A stretch of 52,560 bases of DNA from CAZRHR01 sp964599915 (lineage in GTDB: Bacteria; Bacteroidota; Bacteroidia; CAIKAF01), in NCBI GenBank assembly GCA_964599915.1, contig CAZRHR010000008.1:1-52560 (forward strand), in the 5' to 3' direction. Below the pieces are notes generated by a model. The model ran no database searches. It worked only from the letters and a program-made list of their open reading frames with translations, and was not told the origin of the DNA. Shown in pieces: positions 8,790 to 17,326 of the stretch; position 1 is the first letter of the stretch, and each line of letters begins with the position of its first letter. Both the position numbers and the translations under genes were made by a program.

Positions 8790-8805
8790 AGATTGGTTAT
8801 ATTTG
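8777..8805 (+). promoter_or_regulatory. Promoter of the PhoD-like gene (TTG, 18 nt, TATATTTG)
   Basis: TTG (8777-8779) and TATATTTG (8798-8805) are 18 nt apart, close to the 19-21 nt Bacteroidota spacing. Only 3 nt separate the -7 element from ATG 8809. The element straddles the end of the CAT gene. Confidence 0.55.
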
Positions 8806-8808
8806 AAG

Positions 8809-9750
8809 ATGAAGCCATGGATTTTCATTTTTGGTTTGAGTGTAGGTGCGGGATTACAAGCCCAACCCTTGCCGCTCCATGAGCAGCAATATCGCATGGC
8901 TTTTGGCGCAGGCAGTCATCCTGGTGCCGGACAAGAAACCTGGCTCAATGTCGCTGAACATAAACCATCCCATTTTACTTGGGTAGGAAGTTTAACCCCT
9001 GCTGCCCCCAAGACAGGACCATTGTTTCAGCAACAATTGGAGAAACAGAAATTTCATCCACAATATTTACCCTTTGCCCAGCAAGTAAGTATCTCCGGCA
9101 TTTGGTATTGGGCCGTACCGCCCTTGCACGAAGATTCTGCCAAGGCGTTGGCGCCAAAATTCAATCAGTTTTTAGGTCGTGCGCCTGAATCCACCACTTG
9201 GTATAGCCAACGATTGGGCCCGGCAGATGGAAAAATCCAAATGATTCACCTGGACACCTGGAGCCATGCTTTGGCGGGTGACACCAACAACATGGTATTG
9301 CATCCGGCCCAGTGGGATTGGTTAGCCAAAGAACTCCAATCCACCGAGCCCGTATTACGCGTTATTGTTACCGGAAAATCCATCCATTGGCGAAGCCGAA
9401 GCGGACAATCTTGGAAAAGTTTTCCTGCGGCCCGCCGTAAATTACTGGATATGGTGGCCGCACAGTCTAAGCCCACCTTGTTTGTGTCCGGGACCTATCC
9501 TTGCGGCGCCCTGTCTACCAGCCAGTGGAAAGGAAAAAACCTGGTAGAATTGCACACTTTTGGATTGAACCAAGTGCGCGTGAAACTTGGAAAACCGGGC
9601 CAGCTGGTGACCTTGAGAGACGCTTTTTGCCAGAGGAATTTTGCCCTGGTGACCTTGGATTACCGAGAACCCATGTCTTTACATATTGCCCTTCAAGATG
9701 TTCAGAACTTTCTGGTGTGGGAATGGAAAGGTTTTCTTGAAGATTTTTAA
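8809..9750 (+). CDS. PhoD-like metallophosphatase homologue, apparently inactive
   Basis: 313 residues starting at ATG 8809, with signal peptide (IFIFGLSVGAGLQAQ). The scaffold resembles PhoD-like secreted phosphatases: RMAFGAGSHPGAGQETW (cf. IAFGSC...), a PxFxxL-like stretch, LDTWSHALAGD in place of LDTRYYR, PAQWDWLAKEL in place of QWxWLExxL, a TGKSIHW strand and SWKSFPAARRKLLD. However, the metal-binding segments are altered: GDN is replaced by VGSL, WDDHDYG by WYWAVPP, and SGDRH by SGTYPCG. I infer a periplasmic pseudoenzyme or a protein with a new role. The longer frame beginning at 8722 lies inside the CAT gene and would lack a signal peptide. Confidence 0.72.
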   Translation: MKPWIFIFGLSVGAGLQAQPLPLHEQQYRMAFGAGSHPGAGQETWLNVAEHKPSHFTWVGSLTPAAPKTGPLFQQQLEKQKFHPQYLPFAQQVSISGIWYWAVPPLHEDSAKALAPKFNQFLGRAPESTTWYSQRLGPADGKIQMIHLDTWSHALAGDTNNMVLHPAQWDWLAKELQSTEPVLRVIVTGKSIHWRSRSGQSWKSFPAARRKLLDMVAAQSKPTLFVSGTYPCGALSTSQWKGKNLVELHTFGLNQVRVKLGKPGQLVTLRDAFCQRNFALVTLDYREPMSLHIALQDVQNFLVWEWKGFLEDF

Positions 9751-9824
9751 CACCTAATGGGGTGACAAACAAAGGGTTTTTAATTTTTAGCAATTTAAAC
9801 CAATGCTGCCCAAAAATATTCCCA

Positions 9825-9832
9825 TACTTTTG
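9825..9832 (+). promoter_or_regulatory. -7 promoter element (TACTTTTG) of the M16 pair
   Basis: TACTTTTG matches TAnnTTTG and lies 22 nt upstream of ATG 9855. No TTG is found at the -33 distance. Confidence 0.5.
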
Positions 9833-9854
9833 GACAGATGTATTTTACAATCTC

Positions 9855-11171
9855 ATGAAAAAACACCTGTTATTCAGTTTAGCCTTGCTGCCTGTTCTTG
9901 GGTTTTCACAAGCCACCCAAGGCCGCATCGCTTTTGAGGAGTACGACCTGCCCAATGGTTTGCATGTGATCCTCCACGAAGACCATTCCACACCCATTGT
10001 AGCCATTTCCGTGCTTTACCATGTGGGATCAAAGAATGAAAATCCAACGCGCACTGGTTTTGCGCATTTCTTTGAACACCTTTTGTTTGAAGGTTCCGCC
10101 AACATTAAGCGGGGTGAATTCGACAAATACATTCAAGGTGCCGGAGGTTTTAACAATGCCAACACCAGCCAGGACCGTACCTTCTATTATGAAGTCCTTG
10201 CTTCCAATAATTTGGAACTGGGCCTATGGTTGGAGTCGGAGCGTATGTTGCACGCCAAAATTGAACCGGTAGGTGTTGAAACCCAGCGTGAAGTCGTAAA
10301 AGAAGAAAAAAGACTTCGTGTGGACAATCAGCCTTACGGCGGATTGTTGGAGGAAGTGTTTAAAAGAGCCTATACCACCCATCCCTACAATTGGGTGCCC
10401 ATTGGTTCCATGGAGCATTTGAATGCAGCGACCTTAGATGAGTTTATGCAGTTTTACCGCACCTACTATGTGCCGAACAATGCGACCCTTTCCATTGCCG
10501 GCGACATCGACATTCCTACCACCAAAGCGTTGGTTGAGAAATATTTTAAAGACATTCCCCGTGGAAAAGAGGTTCCTCGTCCATCTGCCACCGAGGCTCC
10601 ACTAGGGCGCGAAATCCGCGATGTGGTCATTGACACCAAAATACAATTGCCCGCCGTGGTACAAGCCTATCGGATTCCCGAACAAGGACATCCCGATTAT
10701 TACGCGCTTTCCGTACTCAATACCCTATTGGCCGACGGAGAAAGCTCCCGTTTTACCCGCAGCATTGTAAACCAACAAGAAAAGGCGGTGGGCGTATTTT
10801 CCTTTCCTTTCCCCTTGGAACATCCCGGATTGTTCATCACCTTAGGTGTTTGTAATATGAGCGTTACCCCTCAAGACCTAGAAACCGCTATGAATGTAGA
10901 GGTGGATCGGTTGAAAACAGAGTTGGTGGGAGAACTTGAGCTCCAAAAAGTGAGGAACAAATTGGAAACCGAGTTTGTGGCCGGAAACAATTCCGTGTCC
11001 GGTATTGCTGAGAACCTCGCCAATTACCATGTTTATTATGGAAGCGCCAATTTGATTAACACCGAAATTGAGCGGTATATGAAAGTGACCCCCGAGGACA
11101 TCCGTCGTGTGGCCCAGAAGTATCTTGTTCCAGAGAACCGTGTGGTTTTATTTTTTGTAAACAACCAATGA
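9855..11171 (+). CDS. M16 family zinc peptidase, catalytic subunit
   Basis: 438 residues with a signal peptide (MKKHLLFSLALLPVLGFSQ). The inverted zinc motif HxxEH is H71-F-F-E74-H75, with the third ligand Glu about 75 residues later in the ETQREVVKEEKRLR helix. The two M16 half-domains are present. The C-terminal half lacks the usual arginine/tyrosine substrate pair (SRFTRSIVNQQEKAVGVF instead of the RxxxGYxY type), which the downstream partner has. This is the pattern of heterodimeric M16B proteases, so the two proteins probably work together in the periplasm on peptides. ATG 9855 is chosen over the longer frame because it starts the signal peptide and follows a promoter. Confidence 0.92.
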   Translation: MKKHLLFSLALLPVLGFSQATQGRIAFEEYDLPNGLHVILHEDHSTPIVAISVLYHVGSKNENPTRTGFAHFFEHLLFEGSANIKRGEFDKYIQGAGGFNNANTSQDRTFYYEVLASNNLELGLWLESERMLHAKIEPVGVETQREVVKEEKRLRVDNQPYGGLLEEVFKRAYTTHPYNWVPIGSMEHLNAATLDEFMQFYRTYYVPNNATLSIAGDIDIPTTKALVEKYFKDIPRGKEVPRPSATEAPLGREIRDVVIDTKIQLPAVVQAYRIPEQGHPDYYALSVLNTLLADGESSRFTRSIVNQQEKAVGVFSFPFPLEHPGLFITLGVCNMSVTPQDLETAMNVEVDRLKTELVGELELQKVRNKLETEFVAGNNSVSGIAENLANYHVYYGSANLINTEIERYMKVTPEDIRRVAQKYLVPENRVVLFFVNNQ

Positions 11172-13255
11172 TGCGCATAAACGCTATGAAACGAACGATA
11201 TCATTTGTTGCTGCCCTGGTTTTACCAGCAGCCTTTTTGTTGGCCCAGGTAGATCGGACCCAAGCGCCGAAGCCAGGCCCTGCTCCCAAAATTAACATTG
11301 GGAAATACGAAAGCTTTACCCTGAAAAATGGCCTCAAAGTATTTGTGGTGGAAAACCATAAGCTGCCGGTGGTTTCTTTTTCCATGGTTTTTGATGCAGA
11401 TCCCGTTCCGGAGAAAGACAAAGCCGGGATGTCCGATTTATTTGGTTCCATGCTACGTGGAGGAACACGCAACCTGACCAAAGAACAATTGGATGATGCC
11501 ATTGATTTTGTAGGTGCCGACATTTCCGCTACCGCCACAAGTATCTACGGTTCTTGCCTAACCAAGCACCAAGACAAAGTGTTTGAGTTGTTTGCAGAAA
11601 TGATCCGTTATCCTGCTTTTCCTGCCGATGAGTTGGAGCGTTTACGTAAACAGGCCATCTCCGGATTGGCCTCAGAAGTGACAGACCCCAGTGCCATCGC
11701 AGGTAAACTCACCTTGGTGGCCAACTTTGGCGCAGACCACACCTATGGCGAAATTCCAACCGAAACTACGTTGGCCGCCATTACCATGGATGACATTAAA
11801 ACCCACCATGTGACCACCTATACCCCTTCCATCGCGTACTTGGCCATTGTGGGCGACATTAGTCCGGCCGTTGCAAAAGCGTTGGTAGAGAAGTATTTCA
11901 ATGATTGGGTGGGCGGAAAGCCTGTAAAACATGTACCTGCGGCAGTGAAAGCACCTTCCGTGTCACAAGTGTATCTACATAACCTAGAAACCGCCGTACA
12001 AAGTACCATTCGACTTACCTATCCCATTGATTTACATCCCGGAAGCCCTGACCGCATTGCTTTAAGCGTGTTGCAAAACATCCTTGGCGGCGGCAGCACC
12101 GGCCGTTTGTATAAAAACCTTAGAGAAACCCGCGGTTACACCTATGGTGCGTATTGTGGATTTTCACCCGACAAATATGCAGGCCGCTTTACCATAACCG
12201 CAGAGGTACGGAACGAAGTGACCGACTCTGCTGTCATGGAAATGATTAAAGAAATGCGAGAAGTAGTGGCCCGTGGCGTCACTGCTGAGGAATTAGAAGC
12301 CGTGAAAAAAGAAATGACCGGTTCCTTTGCCCGCAGCTTAGAAAGTCCAAGTACCGTGGCCAACTTTGCCATCAACATTCAGCGCTATAAGTTGCCGAAG
12401 AACTATTATGAAATCTATTTGCAAACCCTCAACGCCCTCACTGTAGAGCAGTTGAATGCTGTAGCCAAAAAGTATATTCTTCCCTTCAACTTTAACTTAG
12501 TGGTTGTTGGAAAGCAGGAAGAGATTGAAAAAGGCTTATTGGCTTTTGATGCAGACGAGCGCATCACCTTATTGGATGCATTCGGTGCCCGTGCAGCGGA
12601 GTTGAGTCCGGTAGCCGAAGGACAAACCCTTGAGACCGTGATGAACCAATATTTCACGTACATCGGAGGAAAAGATAAGGCCGCCGCCATTAAAGACATG
12701 ACCATGATCAGCAGCGCCACCATCCAAGGCTTTACCATTGGTGCAGAGGTGGTGTACGTAGCGCCCGATCGCATTAAACAAATGCAATCTGCCATGGGTC
12801 AAACCAGCGGCAGCATCATCACAGGCAATGCAGGAAGAACAATAGACCCAGAAGGTAACAAAGCCATGACCCCTGAAGAATTGGCCAATGAGTTGTCCAC
12901 CATTCATCCTGTATTGGAGTATAATTTATATACCGGAAAAGGCCTGAAAGGCGAGTTAGAAGGCATTAAAATGGTGTCCGGTACCAAGTGTTTTCAGGTG
13001 AAGTTTACCACTCCATCCGGCGACGTGGTGCGTTGCTGGTACAATGTAGCCACCGGCGCCAAAGTGAAGTCTGTGGCCACCGAAGACAGTCCCCAAGGCA
13101 AAATCCAGATTGCCACCACTTACCGTGGCGCTATCATGGCCGGCGGATTGCGTTTTCCTGCAGAGGAGATTGTGAACATGGGCGGCATGGAAATCACCGC
13201 TACCTATAGTCAAATCACTGTAAACAGCGGATTAAGCGCAGATGCGATTAAATAA
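11168..13255 (+). CDS. M16 family peptidase partner (no zinc site) with C-terminal extension
   Basis: 695 residues from ATG 11168 (ATGA overlap with the upstream stop); ATG 11186 is an equally good start for the signal peptide (MKRTISFVAALVLPAAFLLAQ). At the HxxEH position it has GMSDLFGSM, so zinc cannot be bound in the usual way, but it keeps the substrate-binding pair in RETRGYTYGAY. Residues ~1-460 form the M16 fold. Residues ~470-695 form a separate beta-rich domain (MNQYFTYIGG..., then VYVAPDRIKQMQSAMG, later CFQVKFTTPSGD and WYNVATG) that looks like a LolA/lipoprotein-sorting-type fold; this assignment is tentative. It should complement the zinc-bearing subunit. Confidence 0.88.
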   Translation: MMRINAMKRTISFVAALVLPAAFLLAQVDRTQAPKPGPAPKINIGKYESFTLKNGLKVFVVENHKLPVVSFSMVFDADPVPEKDKAGMSDLFGSMLRGGTRNLTKEQLDDAIDFVGADISATATSIYGSCLTKHQDKVFELFAEMIRYPAFPADELERLRKQAISGLASEVTDPSAIAGKLTLVANFGADHTYGEIPTETTLAAITMDDIKTHHVTTYTPSIAYLAIVGDISPAVAKALVEKYFNDWVGGKPVKHVPAAVKAPSVSQVYLHNLETAVQSTIRLTYPIDLHPGSPDRIALSVLQNILGGGSTGRLYKNLRETRGYTYGAYCGFSPDKYAGRFTITAEVRNEVTDSAVMEMIKEMREVVARGVTAEELEAVKKEMTGSFARSLESPSTVANFAINIQRYKLPKNYYEIYLQTLNALTVEQLNAVAKKYILPFNFNLVVVGKQEEIEKGLLAFDADERITLLDAFGARAAELSPVAEGQTLETVMNQYFTYIGGKDKAAAIKDMTMISSATIQGFTIGAEVVYVAPDRIKQMQSAMGQTSGSIITGNAGRTIDPEGNKAMTPEELANELSTIHPVLEYNLYTGKGLKGELEGIKMVSGTKCFQVKFTTPSGDVVRCWYNVATGAKVKSVATEDSPQGKIQIATTYRGAIMAGGLRFPAEEIVNMGGMEITATYSQITVNSGLSADAIK

Positions 13256-13275
13256 CCTGCGTTGAAAAACGAGAG

Positions 13276-13298
13276 AAGGGGCTTCGGCCCCTTTTTTT
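13276..13298 (+). terminator. Rho-independent terminator after the M16 pair
   Basis: GGGGC-TTCG-GCCCC stem with a stable tetraloop (13278-13291) followed by seven T residues (13292-13298); it lies 20 bp past the stop. Confidence 0.9.
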
Positions 13299-13666
13299 GT
13301 GGCATGTTGGAGTGATTCATAGATGGCTTTTGGGTGATAGGTTTGGGTTGGGAATATGGGAAGGAGGATGGGAGGTTTGTTGTTCATGGCGGTTTTGCAT
13401 TTGACATAATGTAAGCTGACATGGGTGGCATGGAACGAACAGGAAGATCCAGCGTGTAACGGATAAACCCATCGGGTGAAATTATGAGTCGGATCAAGAT
13501 TATATACATCCCATTTTATGACGGGTTAGGGATAAGGAGTCCGACATGGCAGGGGGCAATTTCCCGGAAACCTCAAATAGTTTCTACAATAAACCATTGA
13601 TAACTAAGTTCATATCCATTCCTTATTCGCCTATTATTCCCCGAACGTTTTATTCTCCATTTTCCC
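13299..13666 (+). other. Gene-free stretch between convergent genes
   Basis: About 370 bp after the terminator. The first half is G-rich on the + strand (13320-13390), the second half AT-rich. I see no credible ORF, tRNA or further hairpin-plus-T-run. Confidence 0.5.
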
Positions 13667-14782
13667 CTATTCATACTTTTCTGCCAAGGCCACAAACAAT
13701 GAAGGCCAATCCACTTTGCCTTCGTTTTTGCCCAGGCGAACCATCACGAGGTCTTTGTCGGGATGAACGTAAATGTATTGGCCCAGAATGCCTTGGGCCA
13801 TGAAATCCTGCCCGGGCTGCGGCAACCACCACTGGTATTGGTAAAAGGGAACGCTCCCGGCGGTGGTATCCCTTTGGGTTGAAGCGGTTACCCAAGCTGC
13901 CGGAACAAGTTGCTGCCCGTTCCACCGGCCTTGGTGGAGATACAGCCGGCCCAATTTCGCAAAATCTCGGGCCGCGGCATTTAGACAGCAAAAGGTTTTT
14001 TCCATGCCATCTTTGGCACGGTCTAGGCTCCAACTGGCGGGATATTCCATGCCCATGGGTGTCCATAACTTCTCTTGGGCATAGGCGGTTACGGTTTTGT
14101 TTTTGAGCGCGCGGCTCAACACCAAGCCCAGCAACTGCGTGTTTCCTGACACATATTCCCAGCGGGTTCCGGGCGCATGACGTAAGCGCAGCCGGGTGGT
14201 GCGCTTGTTCAATTGGCGGCCATAGTAAAAGCTCGCAGCATGGCCAAAGGGATTCACATAGCTTTCGTTGAACCGCAACCCGGAGGTCATTTGTAACACA
14301 TGCAACAAGGTCACGGAGGCAAATCCTCGGTCAGCAAGTTCGGGAATGTACTTGGTCACGGGATCTTCCACAGCGCCAATGTAACCGTCTGCTATGGCGC
14401 AGCCGACCAACATGCTGGTCACGGATTTGGCCATGGAAAACGAGGGCACCCAACGGTCGCGGGTATAGCCGTGAAAATAGCCTTCATAATGCAGGCTGTC
14501 TTTGTAAATGATGAGAAAGGCGACGGTTTTATGCTTGGCGAGAAAGGCGTCAAAAGTTCGCTCGGGCGCGTCCTGGGGATAGTTTATGGTTTTGGGAAAC
14601 TTGGGTTGGTGCGCTTTGGGAAAAGTAAAGGGCGATGCCTCGGGATGCAGCGGCCGGGAAGGGAATTTTTTATGGTCTTGGATGTCGGCAAAATTGTAAA
14701 CGAAAAATCGACTTACGGTGCAGCCGGGAAGTAAAAGGGCCCAGAGGAAAATGAGGCGCAAAGCTTTTAGATGATGCATCAT
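13667..14782 (-). CDS. Serine beta-lactamase-fold lipoprotein (class C/esterase type)
   Basis: Start taken at 14782 (371 aa; 14779 also possible) because it opens a lipoprotein signal: MMHHLKALRL, hydrophobic stretch, LLLPGC with acylated Cys21. The nucleophile motif SxxK is SMAK at residues 116-119, followed by helix SVTSMLVGCA. A Tyr motif is present as YVSGNTQ, in the arrangement of class C beta-lactamase-like esterases, D-aminopeptidases and 6-aminohexanoate-dimer hydrolases. The C-terminus has YQYQWWLP and LGQYIYVHPDKDLVMVRLG, the usual closing strands. The substrate is unknown; an envelope hydrolase is likelier than an antibiotic-resistance enzyme. It converges on the M16 operon. Confidence 0.87.
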   Translation of the reverse strand: MMHHLKALRLIFLWALLLPGCTVSRFFVYNFADIQDHKKFPSRPLHPEASPFTFPKAHQPKFPKTINYPQDAPERTFDAFLAKHKTVAFLIIYKDSLHYEGYFHGYTRDRWVPSFSMAKSVTSMLVGCAIADGYIGAVEDPVTKYIPELADRGFASVTLLHVLQMTSGLRFNESYVNPFGHAASFYYGRQLNKRTTRLRLRHAPGTRWEYVSGNTQLLGLVLSRALKNKTVTAYAQEKLWTPMGMEYPASWSLDRAKDGMEKTFCCLNAAARDFAKLGRLYLHQGRWNGQQLVPAAWVTASTQRDTTAGSVPFYQYQWWLPQPGQDFMAQGILGQYIYVHPDKDLVMVRLGKNEGKVDWPSLFVALAEKYE

Positions 14783-15136
14783 TCGTGGAGTAAGACGTTG
14801 AATAGGGACAATTAGAATAGTAAATGAAAGATAGGAAAAAACCATTTTGGGTGCATTTTTGCTTGACTTTCTTGGAGTTGTTGGTCATGGAATGGCACGC
14901 TAAACGGGAAAAAGTCGGAGTCTTAGTTTCTCCCTGTATGGGTGGATGGGCGAAGGGGGCGGCCTTTTTGTCATGGGCGAAAAGAATGGTCTTCCATGTG
15001 GTTCGGCCAAAGGATAGACTTTGCGCCTTTGGGTTTCTTTTGTTGCCTAAATGAAAGGGTCAGTCACGGGGAAAAGGGCAGATGGGGACGACAAATGAGT
15101 TGGGCGTGTAAGCGGAGGTGTCTCCTATGGGTGGAT
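14783..15136 (-). other. Gene-free stretch between two minus-strand genes
   Basis: About 350 bp between the beta-lactamase-fold gene and TauE. It is G-rich on the + strand; the 11-mer TATGGGTGGAT occurs at about 14937 and again at about 15126. A near-consensus -7 box (TATCTTTC on the minus strand, about 14828-14835) could drive the lipoprotein gene. No terminator or convincing ORF is seen. Confidence 0.4.
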
Positions 15137-15931
15137 CTATAGAACCGACCATAGGGAGGTCAGGCCTTTGATTCCTCCGGTTAACAAAATCAGCCAGAGC
15201 ACGAGCTGTTTAAACCGGGCTTCGGGTAAAAATTGAAGGCCTAATTTTCCGAGCCATGTGCCAAGAATGCTCACGACGAAAAGTCCGGGCAAAAGGTAAA
15301 GATCGTGGGTATGAACAAAGCCATTTTGAAAATACACCCAAGCGCGGGTTCCGTCCACACCAAGGTCAATAAACGCGGAAATGGCGACAAAGGTGGCTTT
15401 GGTGAGTCCGAAGGCGCTAAGTGTAATGCCACGGATGGCGCCGCCGGTGCCCACCAATCCGGCTAAAAATCCGGACAGGGCGCCACCGGCTACAAGGGTA
15501 AACCAATTGGGTTGTAAAGAAAAATGGGGAAAGCGCAAAAGCAAGGCGGCAAGCAAGGCGATGAGTAATCCCATCCCTGCTTCCAACCAAGGACCTTGCC
15601 AATCGTTGGTGAGCCAGGCGCCAAGTCCAACAAACAACATGGCCGGGAGGGCCAAGGCGAGGTACCAGCCTTTTTTGGCTGCGAATCCTTGTTGTGCCTG
15701 AAATCCCTGCCTGAAAAGTCCAATTTTGGCGAGGTTGCTCATGACGTGAAAAAGGGCGGTGATACCCAGGACGGATTGGAAATCGAGGAAAAGGGAGGCC
15801 AAGGGCACAAACAGCATGGAGGAGCCGAATCCACCCAATGTGCCCAGGGTTTCTGCGATAAGTGCCAACGCCAGAAAAAGGAGCATGGCGGCCCAATCGG
15901 GTGAAACAGAAGATGACAGTACCTCGGTCAT
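15137..15931 (-). CDS. TauE/SafE (TSUP) family membrane transporter
   Basis: 264 residues from ATG 15931, which overlaps the stop of the NDH-2 gene (ATGA). About eight hydrophobic segments arranged in two halves, with GTLGGFGSSM in the first and AGLVGTGGAIRG in the second, the repeated glycine-rich signatures of the TSUP fold. Family members move sulfite, sulfoacetate, taurine-derived or other small organic anions across the inner membrane; the substrate cannot be read here. Longer starts upstream would lie within the NDH-2 gene. Coupled translation with NDH-2 suggests a joint role. Confidence 0.85.
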   Translation of the reverse strand: MTEVLSSSVSPDWAAMLLFLALALIAETLGTLGGFGSSMLFVPLASLFLDFQSVLGITALFHVMSNLAKIGLFRQGFQAQQGFAAKKGWYLALALPAMLFVGLGAWLTNDWQGPWLEAGMGLLIALLAALLLRFPHFSLQPNWFTLVAGGALSGFLAGLVGTGGAIRGITLSAFGLTKATFVAISAFIDLGVDGTRAWVYFQNGFVHTHDLYLLPGLFVVSILGTWLGKLGLQFLPEARFKQLVLWLILLTGGIKGLTSLWSVL

Positions 15932-17199
15932 GCGCCGGTTGATTTTTTTTGAATGATGAGCCGCAAGGTGGAATTGTTGGTGAAAAAGGCCCAAAACCAG
16001 TTAAAAGCCAAAACCACGCGGTTGCGGAATCCCACCAAGGGAATGATGTGCACGAACAACCACAACAGCCAAGCGAAAATGCCTTTGAACCGTTGTCCTT
16101 TTACATCGGCGACTGCATGGTATTTGGAGATGATGGCCATGCTCCCTTTGTCTTTGTATTGGAAAGGTGCGGTGGTTTTTCTTTTGGCAGTATTTTTTAC
16201 CCATTCGGCCAAATGTGCGCCTTGTTGAATGGCGACTTGGGCCACTTGGGGATGGCCTTTGGGATAATTTTTTTCATGGATTTGCATGGCCTGGTCTCCA
16301 ATTGCAAATACGTTGGTGAAGGGCAGGACGCGGTGAAACGGGTCGGTGTAGATGCGTCGACCCGGTCCAAAGCATCCTTTGGGCAGTCCGGGAACGGCTT
16401 TTGCAATCACGCCGGCTGCCCAGATCAAGGTTTCGGTGTGGATTTCCTGACCGTTGCTCAACCAAACGCGGTCATGGGCGGCTTCGATTACGGAGGTATT
16501 AAGTAACACTTGAACACCTAAACCCTGTAAAACGCGTTGGGCTTCTGCACTGGCCTGAGGACTCATGCCGGCCAAAAGCCGTGGGCCGGCATCAATGAGA
16601 TAGACCGCATGGCTGAGGTTTTTGAGTTCCGGATATTCTTTTCGCCCAACATGTTTGCCTAACTCGGCCAGCATACCGGCCAATTCTACGCCCGTGGCGC
16701 CGCCTCCGGAAATCACAATATTTACATTGGCAAAGGCTTGTTCGGGCGCAGGGTGTTTCACCATTTGCTCCAGACGAAGCAGCAGATGGTTGCGCAATTC
16801 CAGGGCTTCTTCGATGGTTTTCATGGACTTTCCATGCTTTTGCACGCTTTCTAATCCATAAAAATTGGTTTCTGTGCCCATGGCCAAAATGAGGCCGTCG
16901 TAACGGAGCCGTCCTGCGTCAGTTTCAATGAAAGACGCTTCCGGATGCACGGACAAAAGCGAGCCCATGAAAAAGCGAACGTTGGATTGTTTGCGAAATA
17001 AACGGCGAAAAGGATAACTAATGTTGGAGGGCTCAATAAAGGCGGTGGAAACTTGGTACAGCAGTGGCGGAAAAAAGTGGTAATTGTGGTGATCTACCAA
17101 TACAATGTCTATGTCCGGGTTTTGATTCATGGCCTGAATCCATTGAATGCCAGCGAAACCTCCGCCGACCACTACCCATTTTTGTTTTTTAATGGCCAT
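15928..17199 (-). CDS. Type II NADH dehydrogenase (NDH-2) / FAD-dependent oxidoreductase
   Basis: 423 residues from ATG 17199. VVVGGGFAG at the N-terminus is the FAD-binding Rossmann motif; a second one (VNIVISGGGATGVELAGMLAEL) binds NAD(P)H. TETLIWAAGV and VFAIGDQAM are the usual FAD-contact motifs. The C-terminus (WLLWLFVHIIPLVGFRNR, then NWFWAFFT) is the amphipathic/membrane-anchor tail typical of NDH-2 and not of sulfide:quinone reductases, and the SQR redox cysteines are not evident. It should pass electrons from NADH to quinone without pumping protons. The 34 residues upstream in the open frame have no family features and are treated as untranslated. Confidence 0.9.
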   Translation of the reverse strand: MAIKKQKWVVVGGGFAGIQWIQAMNQNPDIDIVLVDHHNYHFFPPLLYQVSTAFIEPSNISYPFRRLFRKQSNVRFFMGSLLSVHPEASFIETDAGRLRYDGLILAMGTETNFYGLESVQKHGKSMKTIEEALELRNHLLLRLEQMVKHPAPEQAFANVNIVISGGGATGVELAGMLAELGKHVGRKEYPELKNLSHAVYLIDAGPRLLAGMSPQASAEAQRVLQGLGVQVLLNTSVIEAAHDRVWLSNGQEIHTETLIWAAGVIAKAVPGLPKGCFGPGRRIYTDPFHRVLPFTNVFAIGDQAMQIHEKNYPKGHPQVAQVAIQQGAHLAEWVKNTAKRKTTAPFQYKDKGSMAIISKYHAVADVKGQRFKGIFAWLLWLFVHIIPLVGFRNRVVLAFNWFWAFFTNNSTLRLIIQKKSTGA

Positions 17200-17326
17200 C
17201 GCACCCGTTGAATTTGGAAGCTTTACAACTTCTGAATTATCTTTACTAAATTCTTGGTTATAAAAGGAGGTGTTGCCCTCGAGTTCCAAGAATCTTGGCA
17301 AAGTTTACATATAGATTTTTGAAATC

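Noticed and set aside
9751..9790. CACC-TAATG-GGGTG hairpin followed by T-rich sequence as a terminator
   Set aside because: The stem is only about 4 bp and the T-run is interrupted.
14771..14782. Palindrome ATGATGCATCAT at the start of the beta-lactamase-fold gene
   Set aside because: It arises from two Met and two His codons (MMHH) at the start of the protein, so it is likely coding coincidence.
14824..15054. Plus-strand ORF of 76 residues in the gap before TauE
   Set aside because: No signal, domain or codon pattern supports it, and it overlaps the likely promoter of the minus-strand lipoprotein gene.
15949..16506. Plus-strand ORF of 185 residues
   Set aside because: It lies antisense to the well-supported NDH-2 gene and shows no protein-family features.
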